Made by a program: the position numbers and the translations under genes
Source of the DNA: Nitrospira sp. Ga0074138
GTDB taxonomy: Bacteria > Nitrospirota > Nitrospiria > Nitrospirales > Nitrospiraceae
DNA length: 64,000 nt
Reading direction: 5' to 3'
NCBI GenBank assembly: GCA_001464735.1
Contig: LNDU01000037.1
Span: 1 to 64,000 of the forward strand
Part shown: piece after piece, positions 26,297 through 33,980 of the stretch
How positions within the stretch are numbered: position 1 is the first letter of the stretch
Layout: each line of letters opens with the position of its first letter
Notes under the pieces: generated by a model
Told to the model about the DNA's origin: nothing
What the model saw: only the letters and a program-made list of their open reading frames with translations
Database searches by the model: none

Positions 26297-27670
26297 ATGA
26301 CAACACGGCCTGCGTTGCTCCTGGTCGGCGATGATGCCGTTATTCGCAACCAGATGAAATGGGCCTTTACCTTGGCCTACGACCTCCTGGAGGCATCAGA
26401 TCGTGCGGCTGCCCTTTCGGTGATTCGACAGGCGATGCCGCCCCTGGTGCTGCTGGATTTGGGACTGCTCCCCGATGTCAAAGGGGCGTCCGAAGGATTG
26501 GCGATATTGCGAGAGACTGTCCGCCTAGATCCAACGGTTAAGGTGATTGCTATTACGGGCAACAGTGATCGAGCGATTGCCATCGCCGCTCTTGAAAGTG
26601 GAGCGTACGACATTCTTGAAAAGCCGGTGCAGCTCGATGTTTTGAAGGTGGTGTTGCAGCGGGCGACGTATCTCTCCGACTTGGAGCGAGAGGGGCGCGC
26701 CGTTCGGGAGCAGGCTGGTGCGACTGAATTGGAAGGTCTTCTGGGAAACAGCAAGCCTATGCAAGACCTGTTTGGCATGATTCGCCGTGTCGGGCCATCT
26801 GACGTGCCGGTTCTCATCACAGGGGAAAGCGGCACTGGGAAGGAACTCGTGGCTCGGGCGATCCACCGACTGAGCGGGCGCAAGGAGGCGCCCTTTGTTG
26901 CCATCAACTGTGGCGCGATTCCGGAAACTCTGCTGGAGAGCGAGCTGTTCGGGTATGAGAAGGGAGCATTTACCGGGGCTATCCAGCAACGAAAAGGCCG
27001 GATCGAATCCGCGCAAGGCGGCACGCTTTTCCTGGACGAAATCGGTGATATTCCGTTCAGCCTGCAAGTGAAGTTGCTGCGGTTTTTGCAAGATCATGAA
27101 GTTCATCGGTTGGGGGGGAAGAACGCGGTCTCGGTCAATGTCCGGGTTCTTGCTGCGACGAACGTTGATCTGCAAGAGGCTATCAAGAGTGATCGATTCA
27201 GGGAAGATTTGTTTTATCGGCTTTGCGTGGTGACCATCCCTGTCCCTAGTCTGAAGGCGCGGGGATCGGATATCACCCTCCTTGCACGAACGTTCCTAAC
27301 GAAGTTTGCAGAAGCGTACAAAAAATCATTGAAAGGGTTTACCCCACAAGCAATCGATGCGTTGTTGGCGCACGATTGGTCTGGAAATGTCCGAGAATTG
27401 GAAAATAGAGTTATGCGGGCGGTTGTGATGGCGGAAGGAAGATACGTCAACCCTTCGAATTTGGAATTGAAAGACCTTTCCTACATTGATAGGGATTCTA
27501 CGTCGCTTCGAGTTGCACGTGAACTTCGCGAGAAGGAACTGGTGAGGGTGGTGCTGGAAAAAGCCGATGGCAATGTGTCCAAGGCGGCGGTTGAATTAGG
27601 AATCAGCCGTCCCACCCTGTACCAGTTGCTCTCTCGGTATGGGATAAGGATACCCAGATTTACCGAGTAA
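26297..27670 (+). CDS. prsR: PrsR-type sigma-54-dependent response regulator
   Basis: A 457-residue NtrC-class activator. The receiver domain has the acidic pair GDD near 12-13, phospho-acceptor Asp54 (LLDLGLL) and Lys in LEKPV near 109. The AAA+ domain has Walker A GESGTGKE, the sigma-54-contacting GAFTGA loop, Walker B GTLFLDE and arginine-finger region. The C-terminal Fis-type helix-turn-helix is NVSKAAVELGISRPTLYQLL. This is the regulator type linked to PEP-CTERM/exosortase loci (PrsK/PrsR pair). The partner kinase is not in the window. Sigma-54-type promoters at 16893, 27886, 29781 and 31174 are its likely targets. Confidence 0.88.
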   Translation: MTTRPALLLVGDDAVIRNQMKWAFTLAYDLLEASDRAAALSVIRQAMPPLVLLDLGLLPDVKGASEGLAILRETVRLDPTVKVIAITGNSDRAIAIAALESGAYDILEKPVQLDVLKVVLQRATYLSDLEREGRAVREQAGATELEGLLGNSKPMQDLFGMIRRVGPSDVPVLITGESGTGKELVARAIHRLSGRKEAPFVAINCGAIPETLLESELFGYEKGAFTGAIQQRKGRIESAQGGTLFLDEIGDIPFSLQVKLLRFLQDHEVHRLGGKNAVSVNVRVLAATNVDLQEAIKSDRFREDLFYRLCVVTIPVPSLKARGSDITLLARTFLTKFAEAYKKSLKGFTPQAIDALLAHDWSGNVRELENRVMRAVVMAEGRYVNPSNLELKDLSYIDRDSTSLRVARELREKELVRVVLEKADGNVSKAAVELGISRPTLYQLLSRYGIRIPRFTE

Positions 27671-27816
27671 ATGAGAGAAAGGAGGAGTGTAAAGAAGTTG
27701 TCGGTGTGCTAAATGATTTTACAGTCTAAGAGTTTTGTGACCTATTGAAAACGTTCAAATAAACATTAACTTCAATACTCTGTTAGTAAGTGATTGTAAT
27801 AAAGTTTTACAGTTCG

Positions 27817-27830
27817 CATTCATTTGAATG
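27817..27830. promoter_or_regulatory. Inverted repeat upstream of the PEP-CTERM promoter
   Basis: CATTCA-TT-TGAATG lies about 55 bases before the sigma-54-type promoter in an AT-rich stretch. It is a candidate activator site; only position supports this. Confidence 0.3.
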
Positions 27831-27885
27831 AAAACTCATACATAAAACATTAATACTTTGAATTGATTACACTAATTCACACAAC

Positions 27886-27901
27886 TGGCACGAGATATGC
27901 T
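27886..27901 (+). promoter_or_regulatory. Sigma-54-type promoter of the PEP-CTERM gene
   Basis: TGGCACGAGATATGCT matches the consensus TGGCACGR-N3-TTGCW at 15 of 16 positions with exact GG-N10-GC spacing. The predicted start near 27912 excludes an upstream translation start at 27863 and favours the ATG at 27953. Confidence 0.75.
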
Positions 27902-27952
27902 GTTGACACTGTTGGCGATACTGCGATGATTGAGAGTACTGTGACAAGGAAA

Positions 27953-28225
27953 ATGAAAATGAAGAGGCAGGGCAGGTTTATTGGCACTATTCTTCTAGGA
28001 TTGGCCATCATGAGTCCAGGGCTCTCAGGGAATCTGGCGATGGCTCAGACAACTACCACCCTGACTTATGAAAGCACTAGCATTGATAGTTTTGCACGCA
28101 AGCCCAAGCCCAAGCCCAAGCCCAAGCCCAAGCCCGTATCCGTTCCCGAGCCATCATCCATGATCCTACTAGGGGCCGGGTTGGCCGGGCTTGGGATATT
28201 GAAGCGAACTTCACGCAAAGACTAA
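27953..28225 (+). CDS. Small PEP-CTERM protein with (KP)6 spacer
   Basis: A 90-residue exported protein. Residues 1-32 form a signal peptide (basic MKMKRQGR, hydrophobic core, cleavage near AMAQ). A short Thr-rich mature part follows, then six Lys-Pro pairs (six copies of AAGCCC at 28100-28135). The PEP-CTERM signal is VPEPSSMILLGAGLAGLG, then a basic tail KRTSRKD. The exosortase at 24182 should cut at the PEP motif. The mature product would be a very small basic, proline-rich peptide, likely a matrix component or an interacting spacer. The start fits AAGGAAA spacing and the upstream sigma-54-type promoter. Confidence 0.85.
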   Translation: MKMKRQGRFIGTILLGLAIMSPGLSGNLAMAQTTTTLTYESTSIDSFARKPKPKPKPKPKPVSVPEPSSMILLGAGLAGLGILKRTSRKD

Positions 28226-28252
28226 CCTAACTTTTCCCATAAAGAGTAGAGT

Positions 28253-28293
28253 AAAAGGGCCATCCTCCAATCGGGAGGATGGCCCTTTTTTTT
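28253..28293 (+). terminator. Rho-independent terminator
   Basis: A perfect GGGCCATCCTCC / GGAGGATGGCCC stem with a 4-base loop and an 8-T tail. It lies between the PEP-CTERM gene and the convergent BACON-Fn3 gene and may serve both. Confidence 0.92.
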
Positions 28294-28312
28294 ACAAAGA
28301 ATCACATTAGCG

Positions 28313-29008
28313 TCATTGGATCGTCTTGCTGACCTCGTTGGAGGTGGGGCTTGTGCCAGCACTATTGTACGCTGCGACGGCAAAATAGTACGTCCGGCCA
28401 ACAGTCAAACTGTTCACGGTCGAAGTTGTGACGGTGCCTACCGTAATCGTTCGTGTATACAGTTTAGGAGCTTCGCCGACGTAGATTTTATAGCCGCTGA
28501 GGGGGCCGGTGACCGCGTTCCACGCGAGGGTTGCCGAGGACGTCGTCCCGCCCCCTCCGCCACTCGGAGGCGAGATGATCAATGTCACAGGGATGGTTTT
28601 CGTGAACCAGGTGCCCTCCTTGACGGTGATGGTTGCTTTGTAGGTTCCAGCTGTACGCCCGCTGATGTTGACAGCAACCGTGATGGTCCCACGCGTGGTC
28701 ACAGATTGGCTGGTGGGCGACACTGTCAGCCACGTAGCATTGTCTGAGGCCGTGAGTGTAGCCTTGGTAGTCGGAACCTTAGTGAAGGTGAGTGTCTTCT
28801 TCGGTGGGTTTGTCGCACCCTGCACAGCATAAAATGTCAGCGAAGTTGGGCTAACAGCGTGGGATGCCAAGCCTTCAGAAACGAGCCCCAGCCAGATGCA
28901 CATCGTGATCATAAGAACCTGCAAGAACAAAGGTGTGCACGAAGTCATACGGTGAGACGGAGCCGCTTGCTTGGTGTGTGCCATTAAGAAGTGTCGCATC
29001 AGTGTCAT
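28313..29008 (-). CDS. Secreted BACON-like plus Fn3 protein
   Basis: A 231-residue exported protein. A hydrophobic signal segment (residues 28-48) precedes a BACON-like Ig module (VSPTSLTF, TASDNATWLTVSPTS, GTYKATITV). A Fn3 module follows (ATLAWNAVTGPLSGYKIYVG, then YYFAVAAYNSAGTSPTSNEV). It would sit on the cell surface, perhaps binding glycan. It shares the same domain order with the protein at 30421. It ends just beyond the terminator and is preceded by the lipoprotein gene at 29067 on the same strand. The N-terminus is uncertain; ATG 28948 is an alternative. Confidence 0.7.
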   Translation of the reverse strand: MTLMRHFLMAHTKQAAPSHRMTSCTPLFLQVLMITMCIWLGLVSEGLASHAVSPTSLTFYAVQGATNPPKKTLTFTKVPTTKATLTASDNATWLTVSPTSQSVTTRGTITVAVNISGRTAGTYKATITVKEGTWFTKTIPVTLIISPPSGGGGGTTSSATLAWNAVTGPLSGYKIYVGEAPKLYTRTITVGTVTTSTVNSLTVGRTYYFAVAAYNSAGTSPTSNEVSKTIQ

Positions 29009-29066
29009 GGCCTTTCCTTAATGAGAGGGTATTGCGCTTGTGCGCTAAGGAGTTCCTCTCTTACTC

Positions 29067-29663
29067 TCAAGATTCAGCCGGCGGCGTTACCGCCATGACC
29101 TCATTTGAACAGAGGCCCTCCGACTCGTTCTCGTTGAATGCGTGAATAGCAAAAACGTATTGTGTGTCGGGTTCGAGTCCAACAATTGTTGCGGATGGAC
29201 CCTCAACGGTTTGGCTTTGCCCGGAAGAACATGAACTTGGTTCTTCTGAGCCGGACTCTTCTGAAGCAGACTCTTCTGAACTGAACTCTTCTGAACCGGA
29301 CTCTTCTGAACTTGGTTCTGCTGATGGTTGCTTTCGATAATAAACGTTGTAACCAGCCACGTTCATAACTGGGGGACGATCCCAGGTTACATGCGCAGTA
29401 ACTCCCGTTGGCGTAGACGTCATGGTAATGACCGGGTCTTCTTCTCCATCGGAATCTGTTGCCTCGGATTGGGGGACTTGATCTGAGTCCAATCCTGCCG
29501 TAGCGTCCGTGGGCGTAGAAAGGCTCGAAATTGTCGGGCCTCCTGCTCCATCGTTTGTGCAACCAGCCAGTGCTATCAATGGCAGAATCAAAAGGGCCGA
29601 ATAGGCCGTTGAGATAATGGATTTCCTGGAGAACAAGCTAACCAAAGTCTCAAGCGTCATCAT
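29067..29663 (-). CDS. Lipoprotein with Fn3 module and Ser-Glu repeat insert
   Basis: A 198-residue predicted lipoprotein: signal peptide ending in the lipobox LAGC near residue 35. An acidic linker and an Fn3-type module (VTAHVTWDRPPVMNVAGYNVYY) follow. The module is interrupted by five tandem 15-base units encoding SEESG/SEEFS-type repeats (29235-29325), then resumes with TQYVFAIHAFNENES. The repeat gives a highly acidic, flexible loop. It resembles the lipoprotein at 23651. It is preceded by a sigma-54-type promoter at 29781. Role unknown; likely surface. Confidence 0.65.
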   Translation of the reverse strand: MMTLETLVSLFSRKSIISTAYSALLILPLIALAGCTNDGAGGPTISSLSTPTDATAGLDSDQVPQSEATDSDGEEDPVITMTSTPTGVTAHVTWDRPPVMNVAGYNVYYRKQPSAEPSSEESGSEEFSSEESASEESGSEEPSSCSSGQSQTVEGPSATIVGLEPDTQYVFAIHAFNENESEGLCSNEVMAVTPPAES

Positions 29664-29780
29664 GAAGACACTCCTCTAGGGTGAATTGGTATGGAGCTAT
29701 GATGGTATTTTCGCCCCGCGGTGATCAGTGCTACGCAGAGAGAATCACCACAAGTATCGTCTTCCTAGGAGAAGAGGCTC

Positions 29781-29796
29781 AGCAAAAATGATGCCG
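29781..29796 (-). promoter_or_regulatory. Sigma-54-type promoter upstream of the repeat lipoprotein
   Basis: CGGCATCATTTTTGCT on the minus strand: GG-N10-GC exact, GGCA and TTGCT intact. It lies about 120 bases upstream of the ATG at 29663, giving a leader of about 105 bases. Confidence 0.6.
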
Positions 29797-30222
29797 AGAG
29801 AAACGTGATCGAAGAGGTTGATTTTTAAATGCGTTGGGATTGCGTCGATTACGTAGTCGAAACTTGAAAGTGTAGAATGTGAATGGTCCAGCCTTCAAAA
29901 AGCTCGGGACGGAACAAGAAATACCCAATGGCATTCCAGGTGGCTTCTTGCGCGTTTCACAGAGATGAGGAAATTGAGGAAACGGAAAACTATAGGGGTC
30001 TTTGGGGAGTGGAGCGGTCTTGAATAAATCGGAACAACGGATCCCTGTTCACCCAGATGATGAACAACAAGATGAGGTAGTTGTTACTGTAGAGACGAGA
30101 TTGCGCTACAACCCCGAAGTAGATGTGTACTCGCGGATATCACTCTAGCATGCTACAAAATTATTTTAGTATTTCACCCAAAGTCGCTGATGAAGGATCT
30201 CGGATGCCACCCAAACATCCCA
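29797..30222. other. Intergenic stretch without a gene
   Basis: About 425 bases between the lipoprotein promoter and repeat copy B. No frame shows coding character or a recognised motif. Confidence 0.5.
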
Positions 30223-30413
30223 CAGGATGTTCAAAAAGGCTGTCCAGCAGGGCCGCTGCGAGGTCTGCGAGGCGACGAATAAAGAGCCTCACGTTTGCGG
30301 ACGGGGGCGAGTTGGTGAGGGCCCAGTGTCTTAGAGGCGAGGCATTCTCTGTTCCGTATGTTGAGCCTCTGAGTGATGCAAGAACAAAGCTGTCGGACTT
30401 TTTCAACATCCTG
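30223..30413 (-). repeat. MITE-like interspersed repeat, copy B (191 bp)
   Basis: Termini CAGGATGTTCAAAAAG and CTTTTTCAACATCCTG are inverted repeats with one mismatch. The reverse complement shares GTTCTTGCATCACTCAGAGG-like and AGGCTCAACATACGGAA blocks with copy C. It has a ~70 base insertion in the middle. It ends 8 bases from the stop codon of the gene at 30421. Confidence 0.7.
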
Positions 30414-30420
30414 CTGGTGA

Positions 30421-31080
30421 TCAATAGATGCTCTTACTGACTTCGTTGGAGGGCGAGCTCTCGCCGGCACTGTTATAAGCGGTGACGGAGAAATAGTAGG
30501 TCGTACGAGTCGTCAAACTGTCAACAGCATAGGATGTGAGGTTGCCGACAGTGATTATTCTTGTATAGAGGCCTGAGGTGGTCCCTACGTAAACCTTATA
30601 GCCGTCCAAGGTTGGGTCGGTGACAGGGTTCCACGCGAGGGTGGCCGTCGCGGCCGATGGTGGGGACGACAGGGTCATTGTCACAGGAACCGTTTTCGTT
30701 GCTTTTCCCACCTTGATCGTGATGGTTGCGTTGTAGGTGCCGGCTGCGAGCCCACTTGTATTGACAGCCACCGTGAGTTGAGCCGTTGTGGTCATGGAGG
30801 TCGTTGCTGGCGAAACGGTCAACCATGAAGCGTTGTCGGAAGTCGTGACCGTCCTCTGGTTTGTACGACTTCGGGAGACGGATAACGTCTGGTCGGGAGG
30901 GGTCTTCCCATCTTGAGCAGCGTTAAACGTCAGTGCTTTCGGGCTCACAGTGAAGGCTAAGCATTCAGCAGCTGGCCCAATGCCAATGAAGCCAGTGACC
31001 GCAAGAATCAGCCAGAACGACTGTGTGGCTGAATAGCTGTTCTTACCACGAGACCCTGTTGTTTGGTGGGTGTATTCCAT
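30421..31080 (-). CDS. Secreted BACON-like plus Fn3 protein
   Basis: A 219-residue exported protein, same two-module design as the one at 28313. BACON-like: VSPKALTFN, TTSDNASWLTVSPAT, GTYNATITI. Fn3: ATLAWNPVTDPTLDGYKVYVG and TYYFSVTAYNSAGESSPSNEV. A signal segment lies at residues 20-42. The pair suggests gene duplication. It has its own sigma-54-type promoter at 31174 and its 3' end abuts repeat copy B. Confidence 0.7.
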   Translation of the reverse strand: MEYTHQTTGSRGKNSYSATQSFWLILAVTGFIGIGPAAECLAFTVSPKALTFNAAQDGKTPPDQTLSVSRSRTNQRTVTTSDNASWLTVSPATTSMTTTAQLTVAVNTSGLAAGTYNATITIKVGKATKTVPVTMTLSSPPSAATATLAWNPVTDPTLDGYKVYVGTTSGLYTRIITVGNLTSYAVDSLTTRTTYYFSVTAYNSAGESSPSNEVSKSIY

Positions 31081-31173
31081 GAGAAGTGCCTCACTCAGTA
31101 GGTTTACATTTCCTTCGCGCTGGGCGTCCTAACGCCATGGTGCACATTGCTTGCGCATGGCTGAAACCACGAA

Positions 31174-31189
31174 GGCAAAACAAATGCCT
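31174..31189 (-). promoter_or_regulatory. Sigma-54-type promoter upstream of the BACON-Fn3 gene
   Basis: AGGCATTTGTTTTGCC on the minus strand: GG-N10-GC exact and GGCA/TTGC intact, but the flanking and -12 end bases deviate. Weaker than the other three; about 95 bases before the ATG at 31080. Confidence 0.45.
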
Positions 31190-31583
31190 GGCCTGAAATT
31201 GTGCCCTATTCGTTAATTCCTGAGGGGTTCTGAGTGCTTTTCAGGCACGAAGGGCTCAGCGATTGTTCTTGTACGTATCATGCGTATCAAATGTGTACGT
31301 GGGGTTTGTCAGTCTGTAGTGCGCCGCTGGAATTAAGCCCTCTGAGTTGAGTGTTGCGAATGGAATCAAATCGGGCTTTGATCCCCGATCGTAGAAGGTG
31401 GCCACTCGTGGTTGTGTTCCGATACCCGGCCCTGTAATGATCTGGTACGTCTCCGCAGTACACCTCGCCTGTAATGAATTAAAAAAACCCTACCCATACG
31501 GTATCGTCTCCCGTAAGATTCATCAGATGGTTGCGGCAACAATTTGTTTCCGTATGTAAATATAAAAAGGTGGGAGATCGAGC
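31190..31583. other. Divergent intergenic region
   Basis: About 390 bases upstream of the small membrane protein. No gene and no clear regulatory motif were recognised. Confidence 0.4.
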
Positions 31584-31853
31584 ATGCCGGCCGTTCGGAT
31601 CGTGACACAAGAGGACGTATCTCTTGAACCTGCCACAACCGTAAAGACCTCCGCGACGAGTGTCTGGACCTATCTTGGAGTGACTCTGATACTGCTTGCC
31701 GTGATTGGGACGTGGCTTGTCTGGTTCTCGGCGTTTGTCCAGAAGAGTCTTCAAGAAGACGATATTCGAGCTGCTTGCCGACGAGCGATGCCGGACACGG
31801 CGGAACGATGCTTCGATACGGTGGTGATCCAGCGGGGTGGGGTACGGCGATGA
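31584..31853 (+). CDS. Small single-pass membrane protein
   Basis: An 89-residue protein of unknown function with one membrane helix (VWTYLGVTLILLAVIGTWLVWF, residues about 27-47) and a polar C-terminus holding two cysteines. Its TGA overlaps the ATG of the omptin-like gene (ATGA), so the two are translationally coupled. Shine-Dalgarno GGTGGGAG lies upstream. It may anchor or help assembly of its outer-membrane partner. Confidence 0.6.
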   Translation: MPAVRIVTQEDVSLEPATTVKTSATSVWTYLGVTLILLAVIGTWLVWFSAFVQKSLQEDDIRAACRRAMPDTAERCFDTVVIQRGGVRR

Positions 31854-32818
31854 TTGTAATACGTCGAGCACAACCTTGGGTGTGCTCAGCAGGGGCATTG
31901 CTGATTTTTCTCACTTTGGGCGCTCCCAGCTGGGGACAAGATTCTGATGCTCAAGTACAGCCGCGAGTGGAACTGTCTCTCAGGTCATGGTTGTTCACTG
32001 CCGGCGAAACCCAATGGAGCCATGATGCATCTGGGCTCAATCCGGTTTTGGGGGACCCCACATCCAAGTTGAAGTATAAGGACAACGATACCCATCTGGT
32101 CGGTCTTGGAGCGAAAGTGCATCTGGATCGGCGGTTGTTTTTAGACGCAGAGTTTGGGTTTTCCGTCGATTTTGATCGAGGGAATTTGATTGATGATGAT
32201 TACTTGGCTGGACAACGATTGTTCTCGCGTACAAGCAGTGACGTAACCGGAAAAGGGACATGGTATTTCAATGGAAACGTCGGATATCGCGCAGCCGAGC
32301 TTCCAAATGAACGCGGTCATCTCGATCTGCTGGGCGGCTTTCAATATTGGAGAACGACGTACGAGGCCAAGGGTTTCGTCTGCGATTCGTCTGTTCTTAC
32401 GTGCGATCCATCAACTCTCCCAGCGGTCAAGAACACGACTCATTGGATAACGCCCCTCCAGATCGGCGGACAGCTCGAATATCGAATCGTGCGCAGGGTG
32501 AGCGCAAATGTGAAGATGCTCTTCTCGCCGGCTAGTATCGTCTACAACGAGGATATCCATTTTCAACGGAGTGATTTAGAACAGGATCCGAGCTTCTCGA
32601 TGTGGGGGGTAGGATTAAGTGCGACCGTCGAGCCGACCATAAAAATCATGCTGACTCGTCATCTCGCACTCGTGGGAGGGTATCGAGTCATGTGGAGCCG
32701 GACGTACTACGGTCGATGGGAAGTGCATGGTCTTGGCACCGGTTCAGAGACGGCTCCTCTCACTGAATTTCAAACCCTCCGTCACGGCGCAACCGTCGCG
32801 CTGATTGCGTCATTTTAA
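31850..32818 (+). CDS. Omptin-like outer-membrane protease
   Basis: A 322-residue outer-membrane beta-barrel protein. A signal peptide (residues 1-30) precedes the barrel; the last residue is Phe, the usual BAM signal. Segments GNLIDDDYLAG (residues 111-121), GGFQYWRTTYEAKG and YNEDIHFQR (232-240) line up with omptin blocks (GGNMVDQDW, GYQESRYSFTARG, DNDEHYD). This places D115/D117 and the D235-x-H237 pair at omptin active-site positions. It would cleave surface or host peptides at the outer leaflet. Length fits the family. The alignment is by eye; no database search was possible. Confidence 0.6.
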   Translation: MIVIRRAQPWVCSAGALLIFLTLGAPSWGQDSDAQVQPRVELSLRSWLFTAGETQWSHDASGLNPVLGDPTSKLKYKDNDTHLVGLGAKVHLDRRLFLDAEFGFSVDFDRGNLIDDDYLAGQRLFSRTSSDVTGKGTWYFNGNVGYRAAELPNERGHLDLLGGFQYWRTTYEAKGFVCDSSVLTCDPSTLPAVKNTTHWITPLQIGGQLEYRIVRRVSANVKMLFSPASIVYNEDIHFQRSDLEQDPSFSMWGVGLSATVEPTIKIMLTRHLALVGGYRVMWSRTYYGRWEVHGLGTGSETAPLTEFQTLRHGATVALIASF

Positions 32819-32839
32819 CTGCGTGAGCTCAGGAGCAAC

Positions 32840-33895
32840 TTATCGTCTCTGCCGTCCGGACGGGAGGGTTTCGTCTTCATATTCTAGGAAGAGGCGCTTA
32901 GCTTCCGGATGGAGCTGGTTGGGGTGTCCGTAGGGGATTCCAACCGTTCTAAATAGGGGCGTCAATTTGCCGTTTGGATGCAGATACCCGGCTCTGAGAG
33001 GCACGGTGCGCTTGCTGTGGCGTACGAGCCGGCAGGCAGTGGAACGGATGGAAGTCAACCAATCGGCGATATCTTGGGGGTTGCCGATCGAGGCGGAGAG
33101 CAACAGCAGTTTGGCTTGCGAAGGACAAAAGATGATGGTCTCTTCCCACACGACACCCCGTTCGGGATCAGCAATGTATTGAGACTCATCGAGAATCACA
33201 AGTCCTAATGTGTCTAGTCGGATATCGATTTCCCCGCTGGCCGCATCATAGAGCAGGTTTCGGAGAATCTCGGTGGTCATGATGAGTAACGGGGCTTGCC
33301 CATTTTCCTGGCGATCACCGGTCAGAATACCCACTTTGTCCGGTCCAAAGGTCTTCGAAAACTCAGTGTACTTGGTGTTGGATAATGCCTTGAGCGGCGA
33401 TGTGTAGATCACGGTGCGATTGTCTTCCATGGCTCGACGGGCTGCCTCCACGGCCACGTAGGTTTTGCCGCTTCCAGTTGGGACACTGATCACCACGTCG
33501 GTCTCACTCACGGCGGACAAGGCTTCGGTTTGCCAAGGGTCCGGTATAAACGGCTGGGGAGCAGGCACGCCGATTCCTTCCAGCCAAGCTGAGAGGGAAA
33601 CGGCGGTTTCAGTAGATTCCGGTTCTGCTCTATGTGGCGATGCTTTCTTATGAGCGATCGCTGGAGGACGATGGATGTGGGGGGATCCGGATTCTGATGG
33701 AGCGTGCCTTTCTCCGATCAAGGTCTGTAGATCGGATTCAAGCCCGGCACGGTTATGGCCCGAGTGTTGTAGTAGTAGCTCGATCAACCGTCTCTTGCCG
33801 GCACGAAACTGCCGATGGACGCGTCCGCGCGCCAGGCGATGCAACAACGCGACAGGTTGTTGGGCAAGCAGTTGTTCCAGTTCCTCGGTGGTCAT
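32840..33895 (-). CDS. Ski2-like helicase, N-terminal (RecA1) half
   Basis: A 351-residue protein with the first motor domain of a Ski2/Mtr4-type helicase. Motif I is PTGSGKT near 139-145, Ia SPLKALSN, II DESQ at 236-239 (usual DEVH/DEAH), III SAS at 267-269 (usual SAT). It ends just after the first RecA domain with no motifs IV-VI. Those are encoded in the next gene upstream (33981-35840), so the order on the chromosome is reversed relative to a normal helicase. The start is ATG 33895; the upstream in-frame extension runs through a dispersed repeat. It likely works only with its partner. Confidence 0.8.
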   Translation of the reverse strand: MTTEELEQLLAQQPVALLHRLARGRVHRQFRAGKRRLIELLLQHSGHNRAGLESDLQTLIGERHAPSESGSPHIHRPPAIAHKKASPHRAEPESTETAVSLSAWLEGIGVPAPQPFIPDPWQTEALSAVSETDVVISVPTGSGKTYVAVEAARRAMEDNRTVIYTSPLKALSNTKYTEFSKTFGPDKVGILTGDRQENGQAPLLIMTTEILRNLLYDAASGEIDIRLDTLGLVILDESQYIADPERGVVWEETIIFCPSQAKLLLLSASIGNPQDIADWLTSIRSTACRLVRHSKRTVPLRAGYLHPNGKLTPLFRTVGIPYGHPNQLHPEAKRLFLEYEDETLPSGRQRR

Positions 33896-33980
33896 GCTTT
33901 GAAGTGCTGAGGACTGAGTGCTGAGGACTGCGTCACAGGATAGCTCAGTCCTGAAGCCTCGGCCCTCAGTCCTACACTGT
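33896..33980. repeat. Short dispersed repeats (CTGAGGACTG type)
   Basis: Clusters of CTGAGGACTGAGTGCTGAGG and related heptamers fill the gap between the two helicase halves. Similar TCAGCTTTCAGC-type patches lie at 43318-43405 and 46014-46085. No gene. Confidence 0.6.

Noticed and set aside
28100..28135. Repeat array suggestive of CRISPR
   Set aside because: Six-base units within a gene, no spacers; coding Lys-Pro repeat.
31366..31914. 182-codon minus-strand frame
   Set aside because: Antisense to the small membrane protein and omptin-like genes; composition not protein-like.
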